40,922 nt of DNA from Terrimonas sp. (GTDB lineage Bacteria; Bacteroidota; Bacteroidia; Chitinophagales; Chitinophagaceae), in assembly GCA_016125075.1 (NCBI GenBank), contig WGMO01000025.1:1-40922 (forward strand), given 5' to 3'. Made by a program: the position numbers and the translations under genes. Below are positions 25,552 through 34,874 of the stretch, one piece after another. Each line of letters begins with the position of its first letter. Within the stretch, counting starts at the first letter, position 1. The notes beneath the pieces are model-generated. The model saw nothing but the letters and a program-made list of their open reading frames with translations. It was not told where the DNA came from and did not search any database.

Positions 25552-26952
25552 TTAATTTATTTTCCCAACCATCTTTTCAGGGATGACCCATTCATCAAAT
25601 TCCTTTGCGGTAAGGTATCCCAGTTTGACGGCCATGGCCTTTAAGGTGGTGCCTTCTTTATGCGCTTTTTGGGCGATCTCTGCCGCTTTATAGTAGCCGA
25701 TACGGGTATTTAAGGCTGTAACCAGCATCAGTGAATTATCGACATGTTTTTTAATATTTTCCCGGATGGGTTCAATCCCCACGGCACATTTATCGTTGAA
25801 ACTGACACAACCATCACCGATCAGACGGGCACTGTGCAGGAAATTATAGATCATCACCGGTTTAAAGACATTCAGCTCAAAATGGCCGGTGGCACCGCCG
25901 ATATTGATGGCCACATCATTACCCATCACCTGGGCTGCAATCATGGTCAATGCCTCACATTGTGTGGGGTTCACTTTTCCGGGCATGATGGATGAACCTG
26001 GTTCATTGTCGGGGATATGGATTTCACCGATCCCGCTACGGGGACCACTGGAGAGCATCCTGATATCATTGGCGATCTTCATCAGGCTCACCGCCACTGT
26101 TTTTAAGGCCCCATGTGCTTCCACGATCGCATCATGTGCGGCAAGGGCTTCAAATTTATTTTTTGCGGTAATAAAGGGAAGTTTTGTCAAACGGGAAATG
26201 TGGCGGGCCACGTTCACATCATATTGGGGAGGGGTATTGATACCGGTACCCACCGCCGTGCCGCCCAGGGCCAGTTCACTCAGGTGCGGCAAACTGTTCC
26301 GGATGGCTTTTAAACCGTGGTCTAACTGTGATACATAACCGCTGAATTCCTGTCCAAGGGTAAGCGGGGTGGCATCCATAAAATGGGTGCGGCCGATCTT
26401 CACCACTTTTTTAAAAGCCTTTGCCTTCTTGTCCAGTGTGTTCCTTAGTTTTTCAATGCCGGGAATGGTGGTCTCCAGTAATATCTTATATGCGGCGATA
26501 TGCATCGCTGTCGGAAAAGTGTCGTTGGAGGATTGCGACTTGTTTACATCGTCGTTCGGGTGCAGGTACTTTTCCTTATCGGTCAGCTTGCCGCCATGGA
26601 TGACATGTCCACGGTAAGCCACCACTTCGTTCACATTCATGTTGCTTTGTGTACCGCTTCCCGTTTGCCAGACCACGAGGGGAAAATAGTCGTCGAGCCG
26701 GCCCTCCAGGATTTCTTTACACACTTTGGCGATCAGGTCGGACTTTTTCTTTGTCAATACGCCCGCTTCATAATTGGTAATTGCAGCCGCCTGTTTCAGG
26801 TAGGCAAAGGCACGGATGATCTCCCTGGGCATGCGGTTGATATCCTGGGCAATCCTGAAATTATCGATGCTGCGTTGTGTCTGGGCTCCATAATAGGCCT
26901 GGGCAGGTACTTTTACCTCACCCATCGTATCTTTTTCAATCCTGTATTCCAT
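25552..26952 (-). CDS. fumC: Fumarate hydratase, class II
   Basis: A 466-aa homotetrameric enzyme of the TCA cycle that converts fumarate to L-malate without an iron-sulfur cluster. The fumarase/aspartase signature [16 protein letters not shown], with the catalytic Ser on the mobile loop, is present, as are the substrate-contact motifs [25 protein letters not shown] and [16 protein letters not shown]. The absence of aspartase-specific features and the length favour FumC. A -7 box lies 38 nt upstream. Confidence 0.95.
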   Translation of the reverse strand: MEYRIEKDTMGEVKVPAQAYYGAQTQRSIDNFRIAQDINRMPREIIRAFAYLKQAAAITNYEAGVLTKKKSDLIAKVCKEILEGRLDDYFPLVVWQTGSGTQSNMNVNEVVAYRGHVIHGGKLTDKEKYLHPNDDVNKSQSSNDTFPTAMHIAAYKILLETTIPGIEKLRNTLDKKAKAFKKVVKIGRTHFMDATPLTLGQEFSGYVSQLDHGLKAIRNSLPHLSELALGGTAVGTGINTPPQYDVNVARHISRLTKLPFITAKNKFEALAAHDAIVEAHGALKTVAVSLMKIANDIRMLSSGPRSGIGEIHIPDNEPGSSIMPGKVNPTQCEALTMIAAQVMGNDVAINIGGATGHFELNVFKPVMIYNFLHSARLIGDGCVSFNDKCAVGIEPIRENIKKHVDNSLMLVTALNTRIGYYKAAEIAQKAHKEGTTLKAMAVKLGYLTAKEFDEWVIPEKMVGKIN

Positions 26953-26990
26953 GATGATATGATAATATATTCAGTAATGATTTTGCGCAG

Positions 26991-26998
26991 CAAAGTTA
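26991..26998 (-). promoter_or_regulatory. -7 box of the fumC promoter
   Basis: Plus-strand CAAAGTTA reads TAACTTTG on the minus strand, matching TAnnTTTG, 38 nt before the fumC ATG. The -33 is not clear. Confidence 0.5.
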
Positions 26999-27033
26999 AC
27001 TTATATGTGGGTAAGAAATCCTAAATTAGGTTA

Positions 27034-28464
27034 ATGAAAGGAATGATACTCATCATATCAGGGGCGCTGTCCTTTCTTTTGCTGATCAGCCTGCCCATGC
27101 ACACATCAGCACAGTCACCAAGACCTACAAAGGTTCAGCTGGCCTGGCAGGATATGGAATTTTATCTTTTTACCCATTTCGGTCCGAATACTTTTACCGA
27201 TAAGGAGTGGGGGGCGGGTGATGAACCCGAAGATGTTTTCAATCCTGTCGGTTTTGATCCTTTGCAATGGTGCCGCATTGCCAAACAGGCAGGGGCAAAG
27301 GGGATCATCATTACAGCAAAACACCATGATGGTTTTTGTTTATGGCCCAGCAAATTTTCCAATCATACTGTGAAAGAGAGTAAATGGAAAAATGGGAAAG
27401 GGGATGTACTCCGCGAGCTATCACAGGCCTGCCGGGAAACCGGTTTGAAATTCGGGGTTTATATTTCTCCCTGGGACAGGAACCATCCAAAATATGGAAC
27501 GGCTGCATATAATGATGTATTTGTTGGGATGCTGGAAGAAATTTTTTCCAACTATGGCCCGATCTGGGAATTATGGTGGGATGGCGCCAATGGTGAAGGG
27601 CCGGATGGGAAAAAACAGGTCTATGACTGGCACCGCTTTAAAGAAACGGTATATCGTCTTTCCCCGCAGACCCTGGTATTTAGTGATGTAGGCCCACATA
27701 TCCGCTGGGTGGGCAATGAAAGGGGAATTGCCGGGGAAACGAACTGGAATACAATGGATACGGCAGGATATACGCCGGGAATTGGGGCTCCGCCCACGGA
27801 TACCCTGAACCGGGGTAATATCAATGGTAAAGCCTGGATCCCTGCAGAATGTGATGTGAGTATACGGCCCGGTTGGTTTTATCACCCCGAAGAAGATCAA
27901 AAAGTGAAGACCCCCGCACAATTGTTCAACCTCTACCTCAAAAGCGTGGGCAGGGGCGCCAACCTGTTGCTCAATGTGCCCCCCGACCGGAATGGACTGA
28001 TTGCCCGGTATGATTCTGCTTCACTGGTTGGATTCGGAAAATTGGTATCGGGCAGTTTTAAAAATAACCTCTCAAAAAATGCCAGGGGCGAATTGCATTA
28101 CAAGGGAATTGTTTATCAGACCGACCATTTGATCGATGCCAATGAGAAAACCATGGAAAGCCTGCCCGATTTCAGGGAAGGGAGTTTTTGGATCAAGTTC
28201 AACCCTGTTCAGAAGATCAACTGTATCGTCCTGAAAGAATCCCTGGAAGAAGGGCAGCAGATCAAAAAATTGAGCATCTCTTTTGTCAATGGCGCCGAAG
28301 ACATGGGCCAGATCAACCTTACCACGGTCGGGCATAAGCGGATCATAACCTTTCCGCAAAAAACAGTGAGTGGTATCAGGATCGTGATTCAGGATGCCAA
28401 GGAAATGCCCTCCCTGAGTGAAGTGGAAACTTATTTGATCGATGAAAAGCTTATTGAGCAATAA
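27034..28464 (+). CDS. GH29 alpha-L-fucosidase
   Basis: A 476-aa protein with a signal peptide (to about residue 27, ending TSAQS). The GH29 barrel follows, with KHHDGFCLWPSKFSNHTV and the nucleophile Asp183 in WELWWDGANG, both typical of the family. These enzymes remove fucose from host or plant glycans. The C-terminal part (about residues 365-476) is a beta-rich, F5/8-type-like domain. Unlike the sugar dehydrogenase it has no T9SS tail, so it probably works in the periplasm. It is not next to a SusC/SusD pair, so no polysaccharide-utilisation locus is seen here. The stop is 4 nt from the stop of the convergent crotonase gene. Confidence 0.9.
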   Translation: MKGMILIISGALSFLLLISLPMHTSAQSPRPTKVQLAWQDMEFYLFTHFGPNTFTDKEWGAGDEPEDVFNPVGFDPLQWCRIAKQAGAKGIIITAKHHDGFCLWPSKFSNHTVKESKWKNGKGDVLRELSQACRETGLKFGVYISPWDRNHPKYGTAAYNDVFVGMLEEIFSNYGPIWELWWDGANGEGPDGKKQVYDWHRFKETVYRLSPQTLVFSDVGPHIRWVGNERGIAGETNWNTMDTAGYTPGIGAPPTDTLNRGNINGKAWIPAECDVSIRPGWFYHPEEDQKVKTPAQLFNLYLKSVGRGANLLLNVPPDRNGLIARYDSASLVGFGKLVSGSFKNNLSKNARGELHYKGIVYQTDHLIDANEKTMESLPDFREGSFWIKFNPVQKINCIVLKESLEEGQQIKKLSISFVNGAEDMGQINLTTVGHKRIITFPQKTVSGIRIVIQDAKEMPSLSEVETYLIDEKLIEQ

Positions 28465-28468
28465 TGGG

Positions 28469-29251
28469 CTACTGACCGGTAAAACGAGCTTTTCTTTTCT
28501 CCAGGAAGGCCGTCACACCCTCTTTAACATCCCGGGTCCCGAACAATTCCCCAAAAGCTTCCACTTCTTTTTGTAAGCCATTGTCTTCGCCCCTTGCAGC
28601 GCTATTGGTCAGGCTGATGATTTTTTCAATGGCCAGCGGGGCCTTGCTCATGATGGTGGCCAGGATTGCTTTTGATTGTTGTAATAAGGTGTCCGTGCCT
28701 GTTACATGGTTCACAAGTCCCAGTTGTTTTGCTTCTTCGGCACCGATCATTTGTCCTGTCATCATCAGTTCCATGGCCTTTCCCTTTCCGATTAATTGCG
28801 TCAGCCTTTGTGTGCCCCCGTATCCCGGTATGAGTCCCAGGTTCACTTCGGGTTGCCCGAATTTGGCATTTTCACTGGCGAGCCGGAAATGGCAGGCCAT
28901 GGCCAGTTCGCAACCCCCGCCCAGGGCGAAACCGTTCACAGCGGCGATGATGGGCTTCGGGGCATTTTCAATCTTGCTGAATACCAGTTCCTGGCCTTTT
29001 TGGGCCAATGCCTTACCGGCATCTTGTTCAAGTGATATGAACTCACTGATATCGGCCCCCGCCACAAAAGCCTTGGGCCCGGCGCCGGTGATAATGGCAG
29101 TTTTGATTTCCGGATTTTGATAAATTTCATCAAGGGCAGCGCTTAATTCTTCAATCACGGTCTTATTCAGCGCATTTAATTTATCCGGCCGGTTAATGGT
29201 GATGATGTAGATACCATTATCCAATTCGGTAAGCAATGTATCGTATGGCAT
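28469..29251 (-). CDS. Enoyl-CoA hydratase (crotonase family)
   Basis: A 260-aa protein of the crotonase fold, from ATG 29251 (the frame is open to 29323, but MPYDTLLTELDNG is the conserved beginning). Oxyanion-hole residues are in AGADISEF and GGGCELAMACH. Both catalytic glutamates, Glu115 (GGGCE) and Glu135 (FGQPEVNLGLIPGYGGTQRL), are present with the 20-residue spacing seen in true enoyl-CoA hydratases. It would hydrate 2-enoyl-CoA in beta-oxidation or in short-chain acid metabolism. It is last in the minus-strand run, 90 nt after the transglutaminase gene, and may have its own promoter. Confidence 0.92.
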   Translation of the reverse strand: MPYDTLLTELDNGIYIITINRPDKLNALNKTVIEELSAALDEIYQNPEIKTAIITGAGPKAFVAGADISEFISLEQDAGKALAQKGQELVFSKIENAPKPIIAAVNGFALGGGCELAMACHFRLASENAKFGQPEVNLGLIPGYGGTQRLTQLIGKGKAMELMMTGQMIGAEEAKQLGLVNHVTGTDTLLQQSKAILATIMSKAPLAIEKIISLTNSAARGEDNGLQKEVEAFGELFGTRDVKEGVTAFLEKRKARFTGQ

Positions 29252-29341
29252 ATCTTTTTTTATAAAATTACTGATTAAGGATGAGGTATTCCGCCTGACG
29301 CAAAGGCAATAGCCTGTTCCCATCCTTCAGTGAAATAAATC

Positions 29342-30304
29342 TTATTGCTGCTGTTGCTGCATCTCCAAATATCTCCGGTAGGAATTATTGGAGATGCCGG
29401 GGTTTTTGGTGGTATAGGAAAAACTGGCCACCGCCGCTTTTTCTTCCGGCGTCCTGATATGACCGTTATCAATGCTTACCGATACTTCAAGGGTATGTTC
29501 GGAGGAGCCTTTGTAGGTGCCTTTAACAGGGGTACAGTCGGTAAAACTCCTTCCAACAGCCAAACGGATATGCCGGTCGTTCACGATACAGTTATTGGTG
29601 GGGTCCAGCCCCAGCCAGCCAAAATAGGGGATATAGGCTTCCACCCAGGCATGGGTAGCGCCCTCACCACGGAGTTCATGATTCTTGGGACAAATGTATC
29701 CGCTCACATACCGGGCGGGAATACCCATCATGTGTAACATGACCAGCAGTACATGAGCAAAATCCTGGCAAACACCGGCTTTCAGTTTCAGGATCTCTTC
29801 CACTTTTGTCTCAACATTGGTCACCCCTTTTTTATATTCAAAATGGTCAAATACATATTCGGATAATACCAGCGCATTGGTCAAAGGGCCTTTATCCTTA
29901 TTCACAATCTGATGAAGGATCTCTTTCATATTTTCAAAACCCGGGAAAACATCAGTTTGCAGGAAATCCATATAGGGCACTGTTTCAACTGACCTTGCCA
30001 GTTCTTCCCATTGATCCGATACCGGCTGGTTGTCTGCAGGGAATACCAATGGATGGGTAATGGCATCAAAATCGGATTCGATGGTCAGGGTATTATGAGG
30101 CTGGATAATGGAAAACACACCGATCCGGTTCCCAAAATAATCCGTGAAGATCTCCACTTCGGGATCGTTCGTGATCCTGATCTCATGGTTCTTCACTTCC
30201 TGCAGGGCATCGTTAACAGGATACAGGATAATCTGGTTGGTACAGTCAATGACCGTTGAAGGATAGGAATACCTTGTGATATGCTGGATATGAAATTCGG
30301 CCAT
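29342..30304 (-). CDS. Transglutaminase-like protease, linked to ATP-grasp/alpha-E genes
   Basis: A 320-aa protein from ATG 30304, with an N-terminal bacterial transglutaminase-associated domain (residues 1 to about 130, HITRYSYPSTVIDCTNQI) and a transglutaminase-like cysteine-protease domain. The Cys-His-Asp triad is Cys179 (GVCQDFAH), His218 (THAWVEAY) and Asp234 (GLDPTNN). The start lies 10 nt after the alpha-E gene's stop, so the two are probably translated together. Such proteins may cleave or cross-link peptides made by the adjacent ATP-grasp enzyme; this is a published proposal for the cluster, not shown here. No signal peptide is seen. Confidence 0.92.
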   Translation of the reverse strand: MAEFHIQHITRYSYPSTVIDCTNQIILYPVNDALQEVKNHEIRITNDPEVEIFTDYFGNRIGVFSIIQPHNTLTIESDFDAITHPLVFPADNQPVSDQWEELARSVETVPYMDFLQTDVFPGFENMKEILHQIVNKDKGPLTNALVLSEYVFDHFEYKKGVTNVETKVEEILKLKAGVCQDFAHVLLVMLHMMGIPARYVSGYICPKNHELRGEGATHAWVEAYIPYFGWLGLDPTNNCIVNDRHIRLAVGRSFTDCTPVKGTYKGSSEHTLEVSVSIDNGHIRTPEEKAAVASFSYTTKNPGISNNSYRRYLEMQQQQQ

Positions 30305-30314
30305 AAGTGATTTG

Positions 30315-31247
30315 CTAGGTGTTACCGAAATAAAATTTATTAAATAAAGATGCGATTTCAAAAAGTTCGGTCCTGGTTTGCTGTAAAAATTTTTTCAGCA
30401 TGTCGCTGTTGCCGGATACCTTACTGTACCGGATATTGTTATAGCATCGCCCGATCAGGAATTCAAGCTGTTTATAATTTTCAGGGATACTCTCGGTCTT
30501 GAGCCTTTCAAAATACCGGTTCAGCCTGACCATTGAATATAACAGGGAATGGGGGAAATCTGTATTGTATAATACATGCTGTATCACCAGTTCCGAATGC
30601 AACCTCCCCCTGTTGGTTTTGAGGTAGAGTTCATAGCCCGATAAGGAATATAAGAGGAAACGCCAGGTAGCATCCTCTGCATATTTTTCCAGTTCATAGT
30701 TATATTCCTTTAGTTTTATGTTTAACAGGTCGATCGTGATGATGGCCCTTGAAAGGAAGCGCCCGATATTTAAAAAATTGAAACTTTCTTCCCTGGCCAT
30801 GGTAATATCGACGGTGCCATTATAGAGCATCCCATGCCGTATGAGCGCATCGAGTGAAGTGACCGGGTCGCCATGCTGCAGGTTATACTGGATATTCGGC
30901 TCCCGGATCAGGTGGTAATATTCGTTCAGGCATTGCCAGACCTCCTTGGTGATATGGTCCTGCACCGACCTGGCATTTTCCCTGGCCCTCGTAATATTAT
31001 TGATGACGGAAAAGCTGTTCTCCCTGTCGATTACAAGATGTTCCAGTACTTTCGATGAATCTTTTTCGATCAGGGTATATTCCTCTTCTTTCAGGTCACT
31101 GTATGTTTGCAGCACGGAATTCCAGCTGAAGTCGGTCACTTCATCCTGCGAAGAAATATATTTGGTATGCATCATCCTGAGCATACGGTTGGTACGCTCC
31201 ATATATCTTGCCATCCAGAATATCGATTCCGCCACACGACTTAACAT
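30315..31247 (-). CDS. Alpha-E domain protein
   Basis: A 310-aa, nearly all-alpha protein. The beginning MLSRVAESIFWMARYMERTNRMLRMM is the conserved signature of the alpha-E (formerly DUF403) family. It is a regular partner of circularly permuted ATP-grasp and transglutaminase genes, but its biochemical role is unknown; it may hold a peptide substrate or assist the ligase. It lies between the two partners in the usual order (gaps of 27 and 10 nt). Confidence 0.9.
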   Translation of the reverse strand: MLSRVAESIFWMARYMERTNRMLRMMHTKYISSQDEVTDFSWNSVLQTYSDLKEEEYTLIEKDSSKVLEHLVIDRENSFSVINNITRARENARSVQDHITKEVWQCLNEYYHLIREPNIQYNLQHGDPVTSLDALIRHGMLYNGTVDITMAREESFNFLNIGRFLSRAIITIDLLNIKLKEYNYELEKYAEDATWRFLLYSLSGYELYLKTNRGRLHSELVIQHVLYNTDFPHSLLYSMVRLNRYFERLKTESIPENYKQLEFLIGRCYNNIRYSKVSGNSDMLKKFLQQTRTELFEIASLFNKFYFGNT

Positions 31248-31274
31248 ATATACAGATTTTAGCTGTTGATCTTA

Positions 31275-32723
31275 TTAATTTCCCAAAACCCAGGTATCCT
31301 TGCTCCCGCCGCCCTGCGAAGAATTGACCACCAATGAGCCTTCGCGCAAGGCCACCCTGGTTAATCCTCCCGGAACAATATCCACCCCTTCAGGCCCATA
31401 TAAGGCATAAGGCCGGAGATCGACCCGGCGGGGCTGCAATTCGCCATTGATATAACAGGGAGCAGAAGAAAGGTTGATGATGGGTTGGGCAATAAAACTC
31501 CTGGGATCTTCCCCGATCGCTTTTTTAAATTCATCCATTTGCTCTTCCGTCGCGGCGCTCCCGATCAGCATGCCATAACCACCCGATTCATTAGTCTTTT
31601 TGATCACCATCCTGTTCATATTGGCAAAAACCATTTTTCGGTTGTCCGCATCTGCGAGCTGGTAGGTGGGCACATTTTTTAAGATCGGCTCTTCATTCAG
31701 ATAGTACCGGATCATATCCGGAACATAAGCGTATACTGCTTTATCGTCTGCTACGCCGTTTCCCATGGCATTCACGATGGCTACATTGCCCTTTCGGTAA
31801 GCCCAGTAGATGCCGGGTACGCCCAGCATGCTATCAGGTTGAAATACCAGCGGGTCAATAAAATTATCGTCCACCCGACGGTAGATCACATCCACTTTTT
31901 GCAGCCCCCTGGTTGTCTTCATAAACACATGGTGGTTATCAACAACAAGATCACGGCCTTCCACCAGTTCGATGCCCATCATCCTGGCCAGGGTGGTATG
32001 TTCAAAATAGGCAGAGTTAAACATGCCCGGCGTAAGTAAAACAACGGTCGGGTTGCTTTTTTGCCGGTTGGAAAGCGACAACAGGTTCTTTAAAAGCCTG
32101 TCCGGGTAATCCTTCACCGGCAATACATTGTTTTTGGGGATCAGGTCCGGGAATATCCGGTAGGTCATGCTCCGGTTTTCCAGCATATAGGAAACACCCG
32201 AAGGGGTACGTAAATTATCTTCCAGCACATAAAATCTTCCATCATGGTCACGGATCAGGTCCACCCCCGAAATATGGGTATAGATTTCAAAGGGCACATC
32301 CACATTCACCATTTCTCTCAAGAAATTTGGGCAGGAATAGATCAGCCTGGCCGGAATGATACCATCTTTTACAATAAACTGCTGGTGATAGATATCGCTC
32401 AGAAAAATATTCAGGGCCTTCAGGCGCTGTTTGATCCCTTCTTCAATATGCAGCCATTCATCGGCTTTAATGATACGGGGCACTACATCAAAGGGAAATA
32501 TTTTTTCTATCCCTTCCCCGCTGCTGTACACGGTGAACGTGATGCCCTGTGTCATGAAGAGCTTTTTAGCCTGCTCATCCTTGCGGGTCATTTCTTCGGG
32601 GGATAGATTTTCAATGGCCCCGACAAAGTTTTTGTAATGGGAACGGATGTCGGCATTGCCAAACATCTCATCCCAGACTTCGGGATGCTCGTGGTAATTT
32701 TTCAATAATGCATGCTCATCCAT
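31275..32723 (-). CDS. Circularly permuted ATP-grasp protein
   Basis: A 482-aa protein of the circularly permuted type 2 ATP-grasp family (formerly DUF404/DUF407). The long conserved block around NAMGNGVADDKAVYAYVPDMIRYYL and the nucleotide-binding region KKTNESGGYGM are clear. ATP-grasp enzymes make a C-N bond through an acyl-phosphate; this branch is predicted to ligate amino acids or peptides. It is first in the three-gene group, 113 nt after the B12-binding gene, which leaves room for a promoter. The product is not known. Confidence 0.92.
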   Translation of the reverse strand: MDEHALLKNYHEHPEVWDEMFGNADIRSHYKNFVGAIENLSPEEMTRKDEQAKKLFMTQGITFTVYSSGEGIEKIFPFDVVPRIIKADEWLHIEEGIKQRLKALNIFLSDIYHQQFIVKDGIIPARLIYSCPNFLREMVNVDVPFEIYTHISGVDLIRDHDGRFYVLEDNLRTPSGVSYMLENRSMTYRIFPDLIPKNNVLPVKDYPDRLLKNLLSLSNRQKSNPTVVLLTPGMFNSAYFEHTTLARMMGIELVEGRDLVVDNHHVFMKTTRGLQKVDVIYRRVDDNFIDPLVFQPDSMLGVPGIYWAYRKGNVAIVNAMGNGVADDKAVYAYVPDMIRYYLNEEPILKNVPTYQLADADNRKMVFANMNRMVIKKTNESGGYGMLIGSAATEEQMDEFKKAIGEDPRSFIAQPIINLSSAPCYINGELQPRRVDLRPYALYGPEGVDIVPGGLTRVALREGSLVVNSSQGGGSKDTWVLGN

Positions 32724-32836
32724 AGGCAGTTGGAAAATACGAAGAATTATGAAAGTAAATGAGGTTAAACAGTATTTCGATGGCAGGCGTCGTTACGCAT
32801 GAAATTAAGTGAAAATCGGGAATAATGGGGTAAGGA

Positions 32837-33244
32837 TCAGAAATTCCGGTGCTCCTGTACCCAGCTCCTGATATATCCTGCGATTTCGGATGTAGTGGTG
32901 CCGGGTGCAAAGAGCTTCCCTACACCGAGTTGATGCAGTTTCTCCATATCATCCTCGGGAATGATACCACCTCCTGTGAGTAATACATCATCCATTTCCT
33001 TTTCCTTCATCAGGGCAATGAGTTTTGGAAAAACGGTATTGTGGGCACCGGAAAGGATACTGATGCCGATCGCATCCACATCTTCCTGCAATGCAGCATT
33101 GACTACCATTTCCGGGGTCTGCCTTAAACCGGTATAAATGACTTCCATGCCCGCATCCCGCAGGGCCCTGGCAATCACTTTGGCACCCCTGTCGTGACCA
33201 TCGAGCCCGACTTTTGCCACCAAAACGCGAATGGGTCTGTTCAT
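32837..33244 (-). CDS. Stand-alone B12-binding protein, methylmalonyl-CoA mutase C-terminal-like
   Basis: A 135-aa protein corresponding to the cobalamin-binding domain of methylmalonyl-CoA mutase and related mutases. The base-off/His-on motif DxHxxG is Asp15, His17, Gly20 in [18 protein letters not shown] and [10 protein letters not shown] complete the Rossmann-like fold. In some bacteria the catalytic and B12-binding domains are separate subunits, and this could be the small subunit of a mutase encoded elsewhere. It lies 35 nt after a membrane glycosyltransferase gene and not next to a mutase. Methylmalonyl-CoA epimerase is encoded at 9943-10344. Confidence 0.85.
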   Translation of the reverse strand: MNRPIRVLVAKVGLDGHDRGAKVIARALRDAGMEVIYTGLRQTPEMVVNAALQEDVDAIGISILSGAHNTVFPKLIALMKEKEMDDVLLTGGGIIPEDDMEKLHQLGVGKLFAPGTTTSEIAGYIRSWVQEHRNF

Positions 33245-33279
33245 AGTAAGCGTAATTAAGGGTAAAACTAATTATTCTT

Positions 33280-34854
33280 CTAACGTGAATACTGGCTTTT
33301 TAATTGGGCTATCGCTTTTTCAATGATCCTGTTCAGCGAATCCTTACCGTTTTCAAAAAGGATAATCTTCATCCCGTTCTCCCGGAATAAAGGCATCTTC
33401 ACAGTATCCATGACCGTCACCTTTTCAAACTGGTTAAAGACCTTGTCATCTTTATCCGGCAGATTATGGCCGACCAGCAATAGGTTCCTGATATTCACCG
33501 TATCGGGTAACCACAACAGGAAGGAAGCATCGTCGCTGATCACTTCGGGCAAACCGGCTTCCTTTCTATAATAATTCAGCGCACCCGCCGTATAATAACC
33601 CCGGCAGTACACGGCCGTTTTTGCTTTTTCTGCAGCCGGCAGCCTATTATAAATTGCACCTGCCTGCATCGCCATTTCTTTCCAACCGATCATGTCGGCA
33701 AAATCCTGGGGCAGTGGATGCCGCTCCTGGTCCTCCCATTTAAAGTCACCGACCTTGTTCAATTTTGTCTTTTCATAATACCGGGTAAGCGTATCGGGTT
33801 TTGCAATGGGTAATACCAGGGGTATGATAAACAAGCCCAGCGAAAATGAATAAATGAGCATGAGGTATCTTGACCATTTCGCCCGCAGGGCGGTTATTTT
33901 TTCAAGATGTATGGCTCCGAAGGCAAACAATACCGGGTACACGCCCAGTGCATAATAACTTTTACCGCTTAAATAAACGAGCAGGCCCATCACCAAAACA
34001 TAGGAAAACGCAATAAACCGGTAAGGTTTGCCTGCAGCCCGGAACAGGATAAAGAGCAGCCCGCTGATCCAGATATATACACAGGGCATATTCATGACGA
34101 ACTGGTCGATGATAAAATCCCTGGCGGAAATATTTTTCAGTTGTTCTTCCTGTAATTCCTTCATGTGATGAATGACCGGGAACCGGTGCTGATATTGCCA
34201 TAGCAGGTTGGGAAGAAAGATCAGGAATGCCAGGCCCAGGGAGATATAAAAAGCCTTTTTCCCGAAGACCTTCCTGATGGGTGAAAAGGCCAGCGCCACC
34301 ACCAGGCTGAACCCATAAAAGGCAACGGAGTATTTGCTCATCATGCCTAAGCCCAGGCTGAGCCCAAAAAGATAAAGCCATTTATTGTTTTCCGATGCTG
34401 CATAACGGATCAGGGTATAGGCCATCGCTGTCCAGAAAAAAACATCCAGGAAATTGGGCTGGAACAAAAAGAACAAGCGCAAATAACCATCGAGGACAAA
34501 GGGTAACCAGCAAAGCAGGATAGCGAAAAAACGGCCACCCAGCAAGATCACAATATTACCGGTCAATAAAAAAGTGAGGGAGCCGAACAGGGCAGGCCAG
34601 ACCTTAATCCAGAACATCCCGCTGCCCATAAGGTTGGTGATCCATGCAAAAACACTCAGCAACGGGGGCACTTCCATATATCCCCAGGCCATATGATGCC
34701 CTTCTGCGAGGTAAAGATATTCATCCCTGTGTGGCTGGTAATAGCTGTTTTGTAAAAAAAAAGGAAGCAGGAAGCGGATGATGGCCAGTACATAAAGGAG
34801 TTGCCTGGCATGGAGTGAAGTTTGATTCCTGTTTCCGAACATACCTGTGGACAT
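33280..34854 (-). CDS. GT39-family membrane glycosyltransferase (ArnT/PMT-like)
   Basis: A 524-aa integral membrane protein with about ten hydrophobic segments, then a soluble C-terminal domain of about 140 residues. The first loop has YYQPHRDEYLYLAEGHHMAWGYMEVPPLL, a hallmark of GT39/PMT_2 enzymes; the acidic pair in HRDE is the likely catalytic or metal site. These enzymes move a sugar from a polyprenyl-phosphate carrier to a lipid or protein outside the inner membrane; the acceptor is unknown. Start codons at 34854 and 34842 are both possible. It follows gltX by 20 nt, so they are probably co-transcribed. Confidence 0.85.
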   Translation of the reverse strand: MSTGMFGNRNQTSLHARQLLYVLAIIRFLLPFFLQNSYYQPHRDEYLYLAEGHHMAWGYMEVPPLLSVFAWITNLMGSGMFWIKVWPALFGSLTFLLTGNIVILLGGRFFAILLCWLPFVLDGYLRLFFLFQPNFLDVFFWTAMAYTLIRYAASENNKWLYLFGLSLGLGMMSKYSVAFYGFSLVVALAFSPIRKVFGKKAFYISLGLAFLIFLPNLLWQYQHRFPVIHHMKELQEEQLKNISARDFIIDQFVMNMPCVYIWISGLLFILFRAAGKPYRFIAFSYVLVMGLLVYLSGKSYYALGVYPVLFAFGAIHLEKITALRAKWSRYLMLIYSFSLGLFIIPLVLPIAKPDTLTRYYEKTKLNKVGDFKWEDQERHPLPQDFADMIGWKEMAMQAGAIYNRLPAAEKAKTAVYCRGYYTAGALNYYRKEAGLPEVISDDASFLLWLPDTVNIRNLLLVGHNLPDKDDKVFNQFEKVTVMDTVKMPLFRENGMKIILFENGKDSLNRIIEKAIAQLKSQYSR

Positions 34855-34874
34855 AGCAATGTTTTGTGGATTGA

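Noticed and set aside
27034-28464. Polysaccharide-utilisation locus around the fucosidase
   Set aside because: No SusC/SusD-like, regulator or other glycoside hydrolase gene is adjacent; the neighbours are fumC and crotonase.
28581-29120. Plus-strand ORF of 179 codons
   Set aside because: It is wholly opposite the crotonase gene, which has both catalytic glutamates and the expected length.
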